Shown: one piece after another, positions 1 to 10,850 of the stretch
Layout: every line of letters starts with the position of its first letter
How positions within the stretch are numbered: position 1 is the stretch's first letter
Source of the DNA: Tritrichomonas musculus
Lineage: Eukaryota; Parabasalia; Tritrichomonadida; Tritrichomonadidae
Direction: 5' to 3'
NCBI GenBank assembly: GCA_039105265.1
Contig: JAPFFF010000066.1
Coordinates: 124,001 to 188,000 of the forward strand
Length of the DNA: 64,000 nucleotides
Notes under the pieces: model-generated
Seen by the model: only the letters and a program-made list of their open reading frames with translations
Databases searched by the model: none
Told to the model about the DNA's origin: nothing
Made by a program: the position numbers and the translations under genes

Positions 1-338
1 TTAAGCAAAATATAATATCTGATCCAATAAAAATCAATTTTATATATATATATATATAATTTTCAATAATGCTGTTGATGCTCATATTCAATAAAAAGTA
101 TTAAAAAATCAACTGGATATGCATATTCATCAAAAAAAATGGATTTTCATTTTTTTTTGCAGATCAGCAAATTAGATCAAATTCTTAATTAGTATAAATA
201 AAGCCATATTACATATTAAATTTGTTGTATATCTTTAATAAATTAATTGTGTTGTAAGAAAACATGGAAAAAAATAATATTCAGATCTAAAACAAATGGG
301 TAATTAAAAAATCATACTTTTTTATATTTAACTTTTTA
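1..338. other. AT-rich non-coding DNA, no gene seen
   Basis: Simple AT-rich sequence with a short (TA)n run near position 45 and several A or T tracts. No open frame of interest and no recognisable terminal inverted repeat for the transposase that ends just to the right. Confidence 0.6.
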
Positions 339-1665
339 TTAAATATTTTGATTTTTAAAAACTTTAGGAATAACTTTCATCAAATGATCCCAATATTCTT
401 CCATTAATTCAGGTGTGATTACATTTGACACTTCATTCAAAATATTAAGTAAAAGTTCAATTCTTTTTTTACCTTTTTCACCCCAAGGTAAGTTTGTTGT
501 TTCCATTAATTCTTGACGATATGTTGTAGCTAGCTTTTTTCTAATATTATTTTTGACCATTGAAAAAACATTTTCAATGGGATTTAATTCAGGACTATAT
601 GGAGGCAAAAACCACAAATTTATATGCTTTTTTAAGCATAAGTTTTTGAGTTTGTTATCATCTTTTTTGTGTATTTTAGCATTATCCATTACGAAGCAAA
701 TATTTTTAAGTTTTTTTTCTTTGCATTTTTCAATTAAATTTTTGATAAAGCCATAAAAATCCTCTGCATCATATGCTTCGTTTTGCGTTTCGTAATGAAC
801 AAGCCCAATGTCTTTGTTTACAGCCATGCAGACACTGATATTTGGTGCCTTAGATAAAGGAGCGGTTAAAATAGCTCTGGTTCCTCTTTTGCTTCTTCCA
901 CGGTTTCTTAACGTACAAACCGACATTCCCATTTCGTCAATAAATATAAATGACTTTTTTAAATTGTCCATGAAATTTGAACAATATTCAATTCTTTGTC
1001 TTTTTGTTTCATCTGAATTTCTAGCTATTGGATCTATTCAAACTTTTTTTAAAGTAACTAATTGCCCATTCAAATAACTACTCAAAGTTGAAGCTGTGAT
1101 TTCAGGGAAATTGTTTTGAATACCTTTATCAATTATTTCTCCAAGTGTCAAAACAGGATTCTCTTCAATCCTTTTTATAGCAGTTTCAATTTGCAAATCA
1201 TCCCATTTATTTTTGTGATTGGGATGTGTCCATTTTGTCATTATTTTTCCCTGATTTTCAATTACCTTATAAAATGTTGTTTTATGGTAACCTAGCGAAA
1301 ATGTAAATTCTTTGGCAAAACGGACACCATTTTTATTATATGCTTGCCATATTTTCAATGCATCACTTTTAGATAACTTTTTTCTTTTCTTCTTTATTTA
1401 CATTATTAATTGTTCAGTCGTTATTATTTTGAATATCTGCTTCTTCATTATCTTCATTATTTTGATTTTCTATTTGAACATTATTAGTGAAATTTCTATT
1501 ATCATCTTCATTGTCTTCATTGATTTCTTCTTTATTCACAATAACTTCTATGACTTCTTCCTATTCTTCCTCTTCTTCCTCTTCTTCTTCTATATCTATT
1601 TCTTCTTCTTCTTCTTCATAACTATTGTCTTCGATGTTTTCTTCGTCACGATCAAATTCTTTCAT
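339..1665 (-). pseudogene. Broken Tc1/mariner-type (DDE_3 superfamily) transposase
   Basis: The catalytic half (339-971) has three DDE-like blocks: FIDEMG (first Asp), FVMDNAKIHK (second Asp) and LPPYSPELNPIEN (third acidic residue in the classic PYSPELNPIE signature). The DNA-binding half (about 1038-1379) has a helix-turn-helix-like region containing LGYHKTTFYKVI. The halves are in the same frame and separated by a single TGA at 1038-1040. Upstream, an ATG at 1663-1665 starts an acidic Glu-rich stretch (about 1400-1665) that is interrupted by stops and out of frame with the rest, so the N-terminus is also damaged. Parabasalids are taken to use TGA as a stop, so this is read as a dead cut-and-paste transposase rather than readthrough. 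Family is confident; the exact clade cannot be assigned by eye. Confidence 0.85.
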
Positions 1666-2141
1666 TTTACGACAAAAATAACTTGACAATCTCGAAATAA
1701 TTCTTTTGACACTTTGGATTGTTATCTTACTTACATGGACGTATTATGGAATTATATTTTCAGTAAAAGGTTTCCAAAGCATGTACATTATTTTCATTTC
1801 TTTTGCACATATCAAGAAAAGATAAACAATTTTGTGGAATATATATTTGATATTCTATTGATGTTTTGTTTTGTTGATTTTCACTAGCTGAAATCCGATG
1901 GAGATTTGATATGCGATAGTCTTCACTACATTTATTTTTATTGGTCCAACAAATCGCTTGTTTAATACATGCTATTAATGTATCTTGGCTGCATTACCAT
2001 GAACTAGATATACACAGATATAAACCTTACGCTTGCTACCCTTGAATTCCTTGTCAACTTGGTTTGTTGATACACGTTTGATATCGTATAGGTAGTAGTT
2101 CTTAATTACATAATCATCAAATCCTTTGAGCGATAGCCATT
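1666..2141 (-). other. Degraded coding remnant, unidentified
   Basis: On the minus strand, protein-like stretches appear in shifting frames, for example DYVIKNYYLYDIKRVSTNQ near 2040-2110 and ISASENQQNKTSIEYQIYI near 1830-1890. Stops and frame changes separate them. It lies between a dead transposase and a Maverick capsid relic, so it is probably part of the same transposon debris. Family not recognised. Confidence 0.35.
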
Positions 2142-2414
2142 TTATATTCTACTCACAATCAGCTTCCTCATCAACAGGTTCCAGCTTCCTTCAATATGGT
2201 CATCATCAGTATCATCTTCATCACTCTGCGAGTCGTCATCGGCAACCTCATCAACCTGTTCCAACTTGTCGGCCAACTTGGAAACTTCTTCTTGAAGTAA
2301 TTCATTGTGTTTACATAATTCGAGGTTCTCTTGTTTCAGTGCCTCTATTATTTGCCGTAAGCGTGCTATTTCGCTAGCTGTTTCTGTTGCCATTTGGAGT
2401 TTAATAATCTTCAT
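2142..2414 (-). CDS. Short acidic coiled-coil ORF, hypothetical
   Basis: 90 codons from the ATG at 2414; an alternative ATG eight codons in gives MATETASEIARL. Residues about 12-55 have heptad spacing of Leu/Ile (EIARLRQIIEALKQENLEL, continuing LLQEEVSKLADKLEQV), typical of a leucine-zipper coiled coil. An Asp-rich tail (about 57-72) and a basic C-terminus follow. It lies directly downstream, same strand, of a Maverick capsid-gene relic, so it may be a surviving or captured part of an old Maverick. No homologue recognised. The composition looks protein-like, but expression is unsupported. Confidence 0.4.
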   Translation of the reverse strand: MKIIKLQMATETASEIARLRQIIEALKQENLELCKHNELLQEEVSKLADKLEQVDEVADDDSQSDEDDTDDDHIEGSWNLLMRKLIVSRI

Positions 2415-2479
2415 TTATATTTTGCATTTTGAGTTGTACCAGTTATCATTTGGAATGCATAAAATCTCAGTTGTCCCTA

Positions 2480-2812
2480 TCCAAAAATCTTGAGAATTAG
2501 TCAAGGAACATCCAGGAACAGGAGTAGTTAACGATAGACTTTTCTCGCTTTGCTTCTAACAGTCCTACTACCCCAACTATACTATTGATTCAAAACAGGC
2601 AATCCTCAAAGAATTTCCCTACATTCTTGAATCTCACAAGTATTTTCATGAGCTTGTTCTTATCAAAGGAGATATCAATAGTGTCTGATAACTTGATTCG
2701 GAAATCGAAGAAGATGATGCTGAATGATTTCAATGAAATTAGGAAGTCCATAACTTTGAAATCACTGTCTCTTCGCGTTTTTTTCATCGTGATCCATCAA
2801 GGTATGAATTGA
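2480..2812 (-). pseudogene. Relic of a Maverick/Polinton major capsid protein gene
   Basis: The minus-strand translation of 2590-2787 contains IKLSDTIDISFDKNKLMKIL and VRFKNVGKFFEDC. These line up residue for residue with IKLSEKIDVSADTNGIMKLF and VGFKNAVEFYEDC in the N-terminal half of the capsid gene of the intact-looking Maverick at 40651-42545. After a stop, REKSIVNYS matches RESFAYNS in that gene. Nucleotide similarity is also visible, including a shared TGCTGAATGATTTC. Only about 110 codons survive, with several stops and frame changes. This is a fossil of a second, older Maverick about 25 kb from the young one. Confidence 0.75.
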
Positions 2813-3198
2813 AGTGGTACAAGTCTGCCCTTTACTCAAGTGGCTGTGGGATCCATAATTGTTGTTGAAGTGTTTTTTTAAGCAAATCATCCAAAATATT
2901 TTTTCCAATGTTTACTTCTGGTTGTTATGCGCCTATTGCCCAAATTTTCAGAAAAATAACATAAATGATACTTGCAAATAACAACTTCCTTAATTGTTCT
3001 CATAAATTACCTGTTATTAAAAAATGATCAAAACTTACTATATCTCCAAAGATTATATCAACAATATAACATTCTGATTTGACTAGTAGCCTTAATAAAA
3101 AAACTATTTAACAATATTTATTTAGATATATTGGCATTTGAAAATGCGATCTATTCAAATTCTTTTTTTTTTTTTTTTAAAAATTTAAAAAATAAAAA

Positions 3199-3265
3199 GT
3201 GGCAGGTAAATTTTCCACTAAGATACTTTTCGCCACCAAAAAGGTCAAAAATAGGTGAATGAAAA

Positions 3266-3310
<45 letters not shown>

Positions 3311-3352
3311 GTAATTGGCAGGAGGGCTTATCTAGTAGACTATATATCATAT
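3199..3352 (+). repeat. Dispersed repeat, copy A (second copy at 54550)
   Basis: Contains TTTTCCAC, then TTTTCGCCACCA, AAAAATAGGTGAATGAAAA and, after a ~40-bp T tract, GGAGGGCTTATCTAGTAGACT. The same ordered blocks occur at 54550-54665 without the T tract. The family is not recognised. Confidence 0.6.
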
Positions 3353-3432
3353 TAATCTAATGATATTAATAGATTTTTTTATACAGGTACTCCATATAAT
3401 GAAAAAAATAAATTAATCTATAAAGTTAAATA

Positions 3433-3622
3433 CAGTAAGTGAAATGTCTTGGACAGATTCAATTTGTCTTGGACCAACTGAATATTTTGTATGAGGTTAA
3501 TGAAATTTAAAATAAATTCTTTGAAATTTTTTATTTGTTTTTTAAATTATTTTCAATGAGCTAATTCAAAATTTTCAGTTGGTCCAAGACAATTTGAATG
3601 GTTTAAGATTTATTACCTACTG
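3433..3622. mobile_element. Palindromic 190-bp MITE with TA target duplication (Tc1/mariner type)
   Basis: Left end CAGTAAGTGAAAT and right end ATTACCTACTG are imperfect inverted repeats. The internal block TGTCTTGGACCAACTGAA is repeated inverted as TTCAGTTGGTCCAAGACA, so almost the whole element folds back on itself. TA dinucleotides flank both ends (3431-3432, 3623-3624). CAGT termini and TA target duplications are established features of Tc1/mariner-derived MITEs. There is no coding capacity. Confidence 0.75.
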
Positions 3623-3624
3623 TA

Positions 3625-4592
3625 TATAGATGGGTCCCGACTCAATATGCTGGGACTTTTTGGGACGTAATAGGTTTTTTATTTGATCATATTATGATAT
3701 GTTTAATTATATAAGATTATCTTTAATTACACCGATACGATTATTAAATATTTATTTATATTTAAAGATAATCATATTTTAATCTTAAAATATAAAATTG
3801 AAAGGAAAATCATTCAAAATTTTGAGAGAAATATAGTTTTTATCATTCTATTTGAAACTTCTGAAAACTCATTTAAAACTAATTAACAATATTATAGTTG
3901 CTCTAATTGTCTGGAAATAAATGGATTTTGAGTATTTTTTTCAAAACATCGAAATGAATTATTATATATAGTCCATTTTACTTAAATTTTCTACATTAAA
4001 TATGAAAATTAAAAATAATTGGTATTGATATTTTATTATTATGCATTTTTAAAGTGAAATTTTCTTTTTTTTGGAGTTTTTCGTATTTAGAATAAACTTT
4101 AAAATTAACTTTTTGAGAATATTATTTCTAAAAAAAAATTAAGTTTATATCTTAATATTAAATCGCTATAATTTAGAATAAATCAATTGGTTATATTATA
4201 TTAAAAAACTAAATACTTTCAAAATGCTTAAACATATAAATATATCCAAGATTCAAAGAGAAAAAACAAAAACAAATTTCTCCCATTTTTTGATATATTA
4301 TACTTTTATCTCTGTTAATAAACAATATTTCGAAAATTTAATAAAAATATAAGTTGTTTAATTTATATATTATTTTATATTATGAATATAGTCCGAAATT
4401 GATAAATTTTTAAATGATTAGATAAATGCATTAGATCTTTCTTTTTACATTAAAATATAAAGAAATATAAAGAAATGTATAACTATTTTATTATTTAAAT
4501 ATGTTTATTAAAAAAATGAAAATATCATAAGATAGATTTATTTTAAAAAGAAAAAAATACGTTATTTCAAGTCGGAACCCATCTCTGTATAT
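3625..4592. mobile_element. Degenerate element bounded by inverted repeats (TAGATGGGTCCCGACT type)
   Basis: AGATGGGTCCCGACTCAATAT at the left is matched by the reverse complement of ATTTCAAGTCGGAACCCATCT at the right, about 0.95 kb apart, with flanking TATATA. The interior is AT-rich with no open frame. The MITE at 3433-3622 abuts the left end. Probably a decayed non-autonomous TA-targeting DNA transposon. Confidence 0.5.
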
Positions 4593-4836
4593 ATAAATAA
4601 AAACTAAAATTGAATGCGACTAGATAAATAAACTATTCAAATATCTTTTTTTTTTTTTTTTTTTAATTTATTCATTCTTAAAATTGAATACTCTAAGATA
4701 TAAAAAACACACAAAAATCTTCATATGAATGTATAAAACATTGAAAACATGATTTATTGTATATTGGTTGATATTCATCATAGGATGGTTATCCAGTTAT
4801 GATATCCTCAACAGAATTTCGTATTTAATTATTTAA

Positions 4837-4881
<45 letters not shown>

Positions 4882-5406
4882 ATGCGACATCCTAAAGAAA
4901 AAACTTTGATTTATTAGAAATTACCACTTTTTGATAAAAAAATTTTATCAATCAAAGATCATTATGAAATTCAAAGATCATAATGATATATATCAGGAGT
5001 ATCTAGTAAAGTATTAAGCAAATGAATTTCTACACCAAAAATCGAGAATTTTTTTTTTCAATGTTTCTCGCAAAATAAATACTTACATACAAAATTCAAA
5101 TAAACTATTGAATGGATAGCTAATCGTTTTTTTTTTTAATGAGTTGATTTTTATTTATCATGACAAAGCAAAGCAACCAATCGATAACATGAATAATTTA
5201 TTTTAAGAAAAGCAAATCAACATGTCAAAAGTTCTTTTTTGGAAAAATAATAATTATCATCAAATCTTCAACAATTCCAAATGCATTCAAACATATAAAT
5301 TAAAATATTAGCTCAATTATTTTTTGCCTTTATATATAGCATTATTACTTAAGTAAATATACGTCTCAATTTTTTTTTTTTTTTTTTTTAGTTCACATTT
5401 GGTAAA

Positions 5407-5937
5407 ATGAGTTTTGAAAGTTTCAATAACTTCAGTTTTTGCTTTGTCATAGACTTAAATAAAAACAATTTGGAGAATACTCCTTTGCTTATACAACGTT
5501 CATATTCAAGAGTTCAATGGACAAATGATGAAAACGAAAAAATTGTAAATCATGTTAAAAAATTTGGACCACGAAATTGGAAACAAATTGCAGCAGAGAT
5601 AAAAACGAAGAATGCACAACAATGTAGAGATCATTATAACGACGTTTTAGATCCAAAAATTAATAATGGAATATGGACGAAAGAAGAAGAAAGAATTCTA
5701 TTAATGAAATATGAACAACTAGGTCCTCATTGGGCTAAAATAAAAGCATTCTTACCAGGAAGGACAACAGGAATGATCAAAAATTACATAAACATTTTAT
5801 TAAAAAAAAGAAGCATTCAAAAAGAAGAATGCAAAAAACATTTTAACACAGAATTTTCAAATGATATTGATGAAAAGACCAAAGATTTCTCATATCATAA
5901 TATTGAGTCTCTTTTGAATCACCCTTCAAAATTTTGA
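5407..5937 (+). CDS. R2R3 Myb-like DNA-binding protein
   Basis: 176 residues with two Myb repeats. R2 (about 34-81) has W38 and W58, and HYNDVL at about 76-81, where an aromatic residue replaces the third Trp. R3 (about 86-132) has W90 and W109, and NYINILL at the third position. GRTTGMIKNY is the recognition helix of R3. The acidic tail of about 40 residues is unstructured. Length and two-repeat architecture match the small Myb transcription factors common in trichomonads, some of which are known to bind promoter elements. A T tract and TTCACATTTGG lie just upstream of the ATG, resembling a trichomonad initiator. It stands alone, with no operon-like neighbour. Target genes cannot be inferred. 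Confidence 0.9.
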   Translation: MSFESFNNFSFCFVIDLNKNNLENTPLLIQRSYSRVQWTNDENEKIVNHVKKFGPRNWKQIAAEIKTKNAQQCRDHYNDVLDPKINNGIWTKEEERILLMKYEQLGPHWAKIKAFLPGRTTGMIKNYINILLKKRSIQKEECKKHFNTEFSNDIDEKTKDFSYHNIESLLNHPSKF

Positions 5938-6605
5938 TTCTAATTGTAATAAAAAAATCATTTCAAATTATTCAAATAATATATATTTATTTATTATAAA
6001 ATATTAGAGATTTTAAGTTCTAAAATAATAATAATACTTTATAATTTTTTTTATTTTAATTAATAATTATTTTTTAAATACTAAACTATATTCAATATGG
6101 ATTGACTTTTATATTTGAATTTTTTATTTGAAAAAGTTATACCCAAGTTTTTTGAATTAATAATGTCTCTTCATTTTTCTTTTCTTTTCTTACAATTACT
6201 TTATATATGATGATAATTCATTTTTAAAAATAACTTTGATATGAGTAACGATTCAAATTATGTTTTTAAGAGCTCATTTAAAAATGAGAAATATTTATAG
6301 GTAGCCACTTTTTAATAAATTACCATTTTTTTTATTGCATTCAAAAAAGTGAGTATTTTCAAAAAATAATTAATAAAAAATAATGAAATAAACTTGAAAA
6401 GCTTTCTTTTCTTTGTAATACTTATGAAAACAAATAGAATTAATGATTATATGAAGATTTTATTTCGAAAAAAGTGAAAAAAAATTCAAAAAGATTTTGA
6501 TGTTTAAATAAAGTGAAGCGTTAAATAGTAATTTCAATATATAAAATTCAATGATAAAATAATCAAGCAAAATTCATATCATTATTTTAATAATCAAAAG
6601 AAGAA
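5938..6605. other. Intergenic region between Myb and transporter genes
   Basis: AT-rich. Near 6136-6166, AAAAAGTTATACCCAAGTTTT TTGAATT (written here with a break) resembles the terminal repeat of the element at 22680-25023, so a solo degenerate transposon end may lie here. TCATTATTTT about 30 bp upstream of the transporter ATG resembles the trichomonad initiator (TCA, pyrimidine, T/A). Confidence 0.45.
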
Positions 6606-8009
6606 ATGGGACGTGACGACGATTGGATTCCATTAGCCAAGAGAGACAAGATCTCCATCTTCAGAATGCTTGCAATGTCAGCTGGAGGTTTCTTCAACTC
6701 CATCAACTGGACTTTAATTTTCAACTTATCAACACCAATCATGACCAAGATTGGTATTGTTGGAACAGCAAATCAATGCGTTTTCCTTGCAGGTATCATT
6801 GAAGTGTTCTTCATTCAGCCAATTTTCTCTGCTTACTCCGACCAGTGCACTTTCAAATGGGGAAGAAGGAGAATTTACATCGTTGGTTCAGCTGCTTTTT
6901 GTGTTGTTGGAATGCTTGCTGTCGCTTTCTCTGATAAGATTGGAGAAAAGATCGGAGGTAAGAATTCAAAAGGAGCTACGACAGGTATTTTCATTGTATT
7001 TATCTTGTTTTGGTTTGCAGGAGCATCAGTTTATGGAGGACCAATGCGTGCCATTGTTTCTGACAATTGTCCAGATTCACAACAAGTTTGGATGTCAAAC
7101 ATTTACTCTATTGTTGGTTCAGCTACTGGTATTCTTACAAGTCTTCTTGGAACATTCGAAGTTTACAAATATTTCAATTTTGCAGATAACGAAACATTCC
7201 TTCTCGTTTTCGGAATTATCATTGGAGTTGTTATGATTGCAATTACATGCATTGCTTGCCCAGAAGAACCATTACTTGAGAAACCACCTGATGCCAAAAA
7301 CCCAATTGTCGAACTCATCACCACTATCAAAACAATTCCAAAGCCAGCACTCATTGCAGATATTTTCTTTGCTACCAATAGTGCAATGACATATGAAAAA
7401 GGTTGCTTTGAATCTGACTTTTATGGAAAAACTATATTCAAAGGTGAAAACACACTTAAAGCATCACCTGAAAAAGATAGATATCAAAAAGGAATGTCAT
7501 TCTTCTTCACTGTTAACTTAGTCAACAGCCTTGTTTGCTTTGCATACAGTTGGGTCAACACATTTGTTGTCAACAAATTAGGTTTCAGGCTCTCATTGTT
7601 CATTCCTTCAATTATGTATACCACTGGATTGATTCTTGTCATGTTCATCGCTCAAAAGTATGTTTGCATGATCATTTGGATTTGCTTATATGGTCTCCCA
7701 GGTTGTGTCTCAGGTTCAGTTCCAGGTGCTATCGTTTCTTTGAGCGTTCCTTCAAGTACCCTTGGTTCTCATCTTGCTATTTTGAACTCTTTCAACGTTA
7801 TTGGACAAGTCTTTGCAAACGTTGTCGTTGGACTGGCTTTAGGAAATCTTTGGAAATTTGAACCTAAATTCATGATTGGATCAGGATGCGTTGGTGGTGT
7901 TGTCGCAATCATCATGAGTTGGTTTATCATCATCCCAACACGTGAAATTGAAAACTCTGAAAATGATGATGATGAATCATCAGGATCTGATCATCCAAAT
8001 TCTTTGTAA
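6606..8009 (+). CDS. MFS transporter, GPH/sucrose-transporter-like
   Basis: 467 residues with about 12 hydrophobic segments, an Asp/Ser-rich cytoplasmic C-tail (NDDDESSGSD) and a short charged N-terminus. The loop after the second/third helix, SDQCTFKWGRRRIYIVG, carries the D-x(n)-GRRR signature of the glycoside-pentoside-hexuronide and plant SUT-type branch of the major facilitator superfamily. Such carriers co-transport sugars with cations. Substrate is not determinable here. A soluble loop of about 50 residues in the middle contains CFESDFYGKTIF. Codon use is markedly more GC-rich than the flanks, as expected for a well-expressed housekeeping gene. The ATG lies a few bases after an A-rich leader. 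Confidence 0.85.
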   Translation: MGRDDDWIPLAKRDKISIFRMLAMSAGGFFNSINWTLIFNLSTPIMTKIGIVGTANQCVFLAGIIEVFFIQPIFSAYSDQCTFKWGRRRIYIVGSAAFCVVGMLAVAFSDKIGEKIGGKNSKGATTGIFIVFILFWFAGASVYGGPMRAIVSDNCPDSQQVWMSNIYSIVGSATGILTSLLGTFEVYKYFNFADNETFLLVFGIIIGVVMIAITCIACPEEPLLEKPPDAKNPIVELITTIKTIPKPALIADIFFATNSAMTYEKGCFESDFYGKTIFKGENTLKASPEKDRYQKGMSFFFTVNLVNSLVCFAYSWVNTFVVNKLGFRLSLFIPSIMYTTGLILVMFIAQKYVCMIIWICLYGLPGCVSGSVPGAIVSLSVPSSTLGSHLAILNSFNVIGQVFANVVVGLALGNLWKFEPKFMIGSGCVGGVVAIIMSWFIIIPTREIENSENDDDESSGSDHPNSL

Positions 8010-10850
8010 AAGAATTTTATATAGTAAAAACTAAATAATCATATATTTTAAATGATTTTGGATATATTGATTTTACATATTTTTTTTTCTACGGTTTATA
8101 AAATTCAATATAAATATATTTAAACTTTGTTCAATTTTTTTTGAATAGATTCCCCTGAATAATTCTTAGTCTCTTATCAAAACAGAACGATAAGTAGGTG
8201 ATATTTTTTGTTCAGAGTTTATACTCACCATTTTCAATGGTTTAAAAAAAAAAACATAAACAATTGAATTAAATGAAATTGAAAATTAAAAGATTATTTT
8301 TCCATTGAATTATATATTGTAAAATTATTTCATATATATTTATAATAATATAAATGGATTTAGCACATTTTTAATAAAATTTAATATATTCGCTGTTTTT
8401 ATATAATTGAATATTAAATAATGAGTAGTACTTTTTAATACAAAAATTCAATATGAAATAATAAGAGGAACTTTTTCAAATACAATATAAAATTTAAAAA
8501 CTTTTATTTTTTTATAATTATCATTTGGCAATTATTTTTAAACATTTATATTTATTTATTATTTGCAATCATTTTTTTTTTTTTTTTTTTTTACCAATCA
8601 TTTAAACCATTTGAAATGAAAATCTTTTGAATAAACTTTTCAATTTTACTTATTCTTATTTCTCTCTGTAAAACAAATAAATACACTTTTTAAGCCTAGA
8701 TTATTAAATTTAAAATATTTTTTATTTGTTTGTATTTACAATTTTGTTAGAAAAATTCAAAGAGAATATCAAAAGTTATAATATTCATATCGGATTTAAC
8801 AAACATATAAAACGATTAATTTATTTTATGTATAATTTCTGAATCAAAATCAGTATCATTATAATATTATATTGATTTTTTTACATATATGTTTAAAACT
8901 TACAAATAGAAGAAAAATTTTAAAAATAATAGTGAAGCAAATAATTGTTTTTTAATTTGATCTAAAATAATCAGCAAAAATCATAAATTTCCCGACCATT
9001 TTTAAATTGGAGGTGAAAAAAAAATAATTATTTTGATTCTTTATAAGATATTATATACAAATTGGAAGGTGACACTGAGAAAGTGAAAACTCATTAGAAT
9101 ATTAAGTTTTCTTAAAAAAGTTTGAGAGAATGATTTCAATTTAAAGTCGGACTATACAATTTTTAAAAATAATTATTGAATAATACTTAAAGAATTCCCT
9201 ATCAATTTTTTGTGGCAATTCAAAAATTAAAAAAAAAAAAAGTTTATATCATTGAAATATAAGAAAAACCTATTTTTCTTTATTTTCACCATTAATACAT
9301 GATAATATACCTTTTCATATGTTTTTTGCTGTCTTAATTATATATAATTTATTTAACTTATTCATACAAAAATTCAATATTAAATAATCAGTAGAACTTT
9401 TTCTTTAATAAGAAAATTTGGATATTCTAATGGAAAATATCAAATCTAACTCATTAATCAAAAATAATATAAAAACAGAAATTGTATTTATTTTGATATT
9501 ATATATATTATTCTTTAATTCTTATATTTATCATATTTATATAATATTTATGAAGATATGCCACCATTTTTTTAATTTGAATTCGTTATAATTATTGATT
9601 GAAATTGAATGATATTGAAATATTTTACATTTAATTGCTTTAATATGTAGTATATCTTTTTATCGCAACAAAGATAGAATAATACCATTTTTTAAACAAA
9701 TATCAATATAATAAGTGATTATATTATTGATATTGCAAAATATTATATTATTTTATAACAATATAAATTCAAAAATGTAAAAACACAAAATTTTACTTAA
9801 TTCCATTGATAAACCAACAGGTTATCCACGTTAAAAAGTCTTATTTACATCAAATAACACAATTGTTATTTTTTTTTTCTTTAATTAGATTTTTAAATCC
9901 CTAGAGTACAGGTATTCATTTCGGATATGGGATGAACAAGTTGTCTGTAAACAAGAAGGCACCAGTTTTAATCTGCACTATTTTTTCATTAAGTTAATCA
10001 TTATTGATTTACTTAATGCCTTAAAAAAAGTTTCTTTTAAGATTATTATATGCCTTTATTATTTTTGCACCTTCTATTTATGGAATCTTTACTTTTTTTT
10101 TTTAACCTTCGATATATAATAAATTTTTCTTTTAAGATTATTATTAAAAATAAAGATCTACACATATAAAGAGACTAAAATGGTGGTTTATCACACATTT
10201 AAAGGCTGGAAAAAAGATTTGTTTCATTTTTTCAGTTTCAAACGTGACAAAGGCACGTTATTGACATTGGACTTTTTTAATGCAACAGTAAAACAATTTT
10301 CATATAAAAAAAATACAGTATTTTCGGGATTTTAACGGAAAAATCAACTTTATTGATTGGGAAGTTCTATATGATTATGTATAATTCTATTTTTTATATC
10401 GGAAAATGTAACCATATTTTTGTGTAAAAAAACTTGATAATCGATTATCTGATTACTGATTTTTTGAAGCAAAAAAAATGAGACTTTTGATATAAATTCC
10501 TAAAAATAACAAATCTACCCAATAAAGATGATAAAAAACAAAATCAAAATCTTTGATCTTATCATGCATTGACTTAAAAATAAATTACAAAAATATCTTT
10601 TATATAAGGACCTTCATGATAAATGATAGTAAAAGTGTGGCATTAAGGATTAATAAGATTTATTGTATAATTTCTTCTTTTTTTTTCATATATTTTTTGA
10701 AAAAATTTCTTGCAACAGGCGGCTAGAAAGAGACACTTTCAGCAAGCCTGAGAAAAAGCTAAACAATATTAATCTACATTTTCGAGATCAGTTTAAAGAT
10801 TCTCAAATATACATAAAACAAAAAAAATTTATATAAAAAAATAAGAATAT
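8010..10850. other. 2.8-kb AT-rich intergenic region
   Basis: Dominated by A/T runs. A slightly GC-richer islet at about 9898-9990 and a 51-codon open frame at 10180-10335 (plus strand, begins MVVYHTFKGWKKD) are the only protein-like stretches. Neither has a recognisable family, so I leave them as possible gene debris. Confidence 0.5.

Larger units (their letters stand above)
2815..5406. other. Long AT-rich intergenic region with MITEs and poly(T) tracts
   Basis: No credible gene in 2.6 kb. It contains a dispersed repeat (3199-3352), a palindromic MITE (3433-3622), a larger inverted-repeat element (about 3625-4592) and long T homopolymers at about 3271-3309, 4647-4664, 4842-4878 and 5371-5389. 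The last T tract lies about 20 bp before the Myb start codon. Confidence 0.7.

Noticed and set aside
3271-3309. Poly(T) as an RNA polymerase III terminator or retroposon tail
   Set aside because: Similar T runs occur throughout intergenic DNA here without any adjacent RNA gene or target duplication.
10180-10335. 51-codon plus-strand frame beginning MVVYHTFKGWKKD
   Set aside because: Looks protein-like but isolated, short and unrelated to anything recognised; kept only as possible debris.
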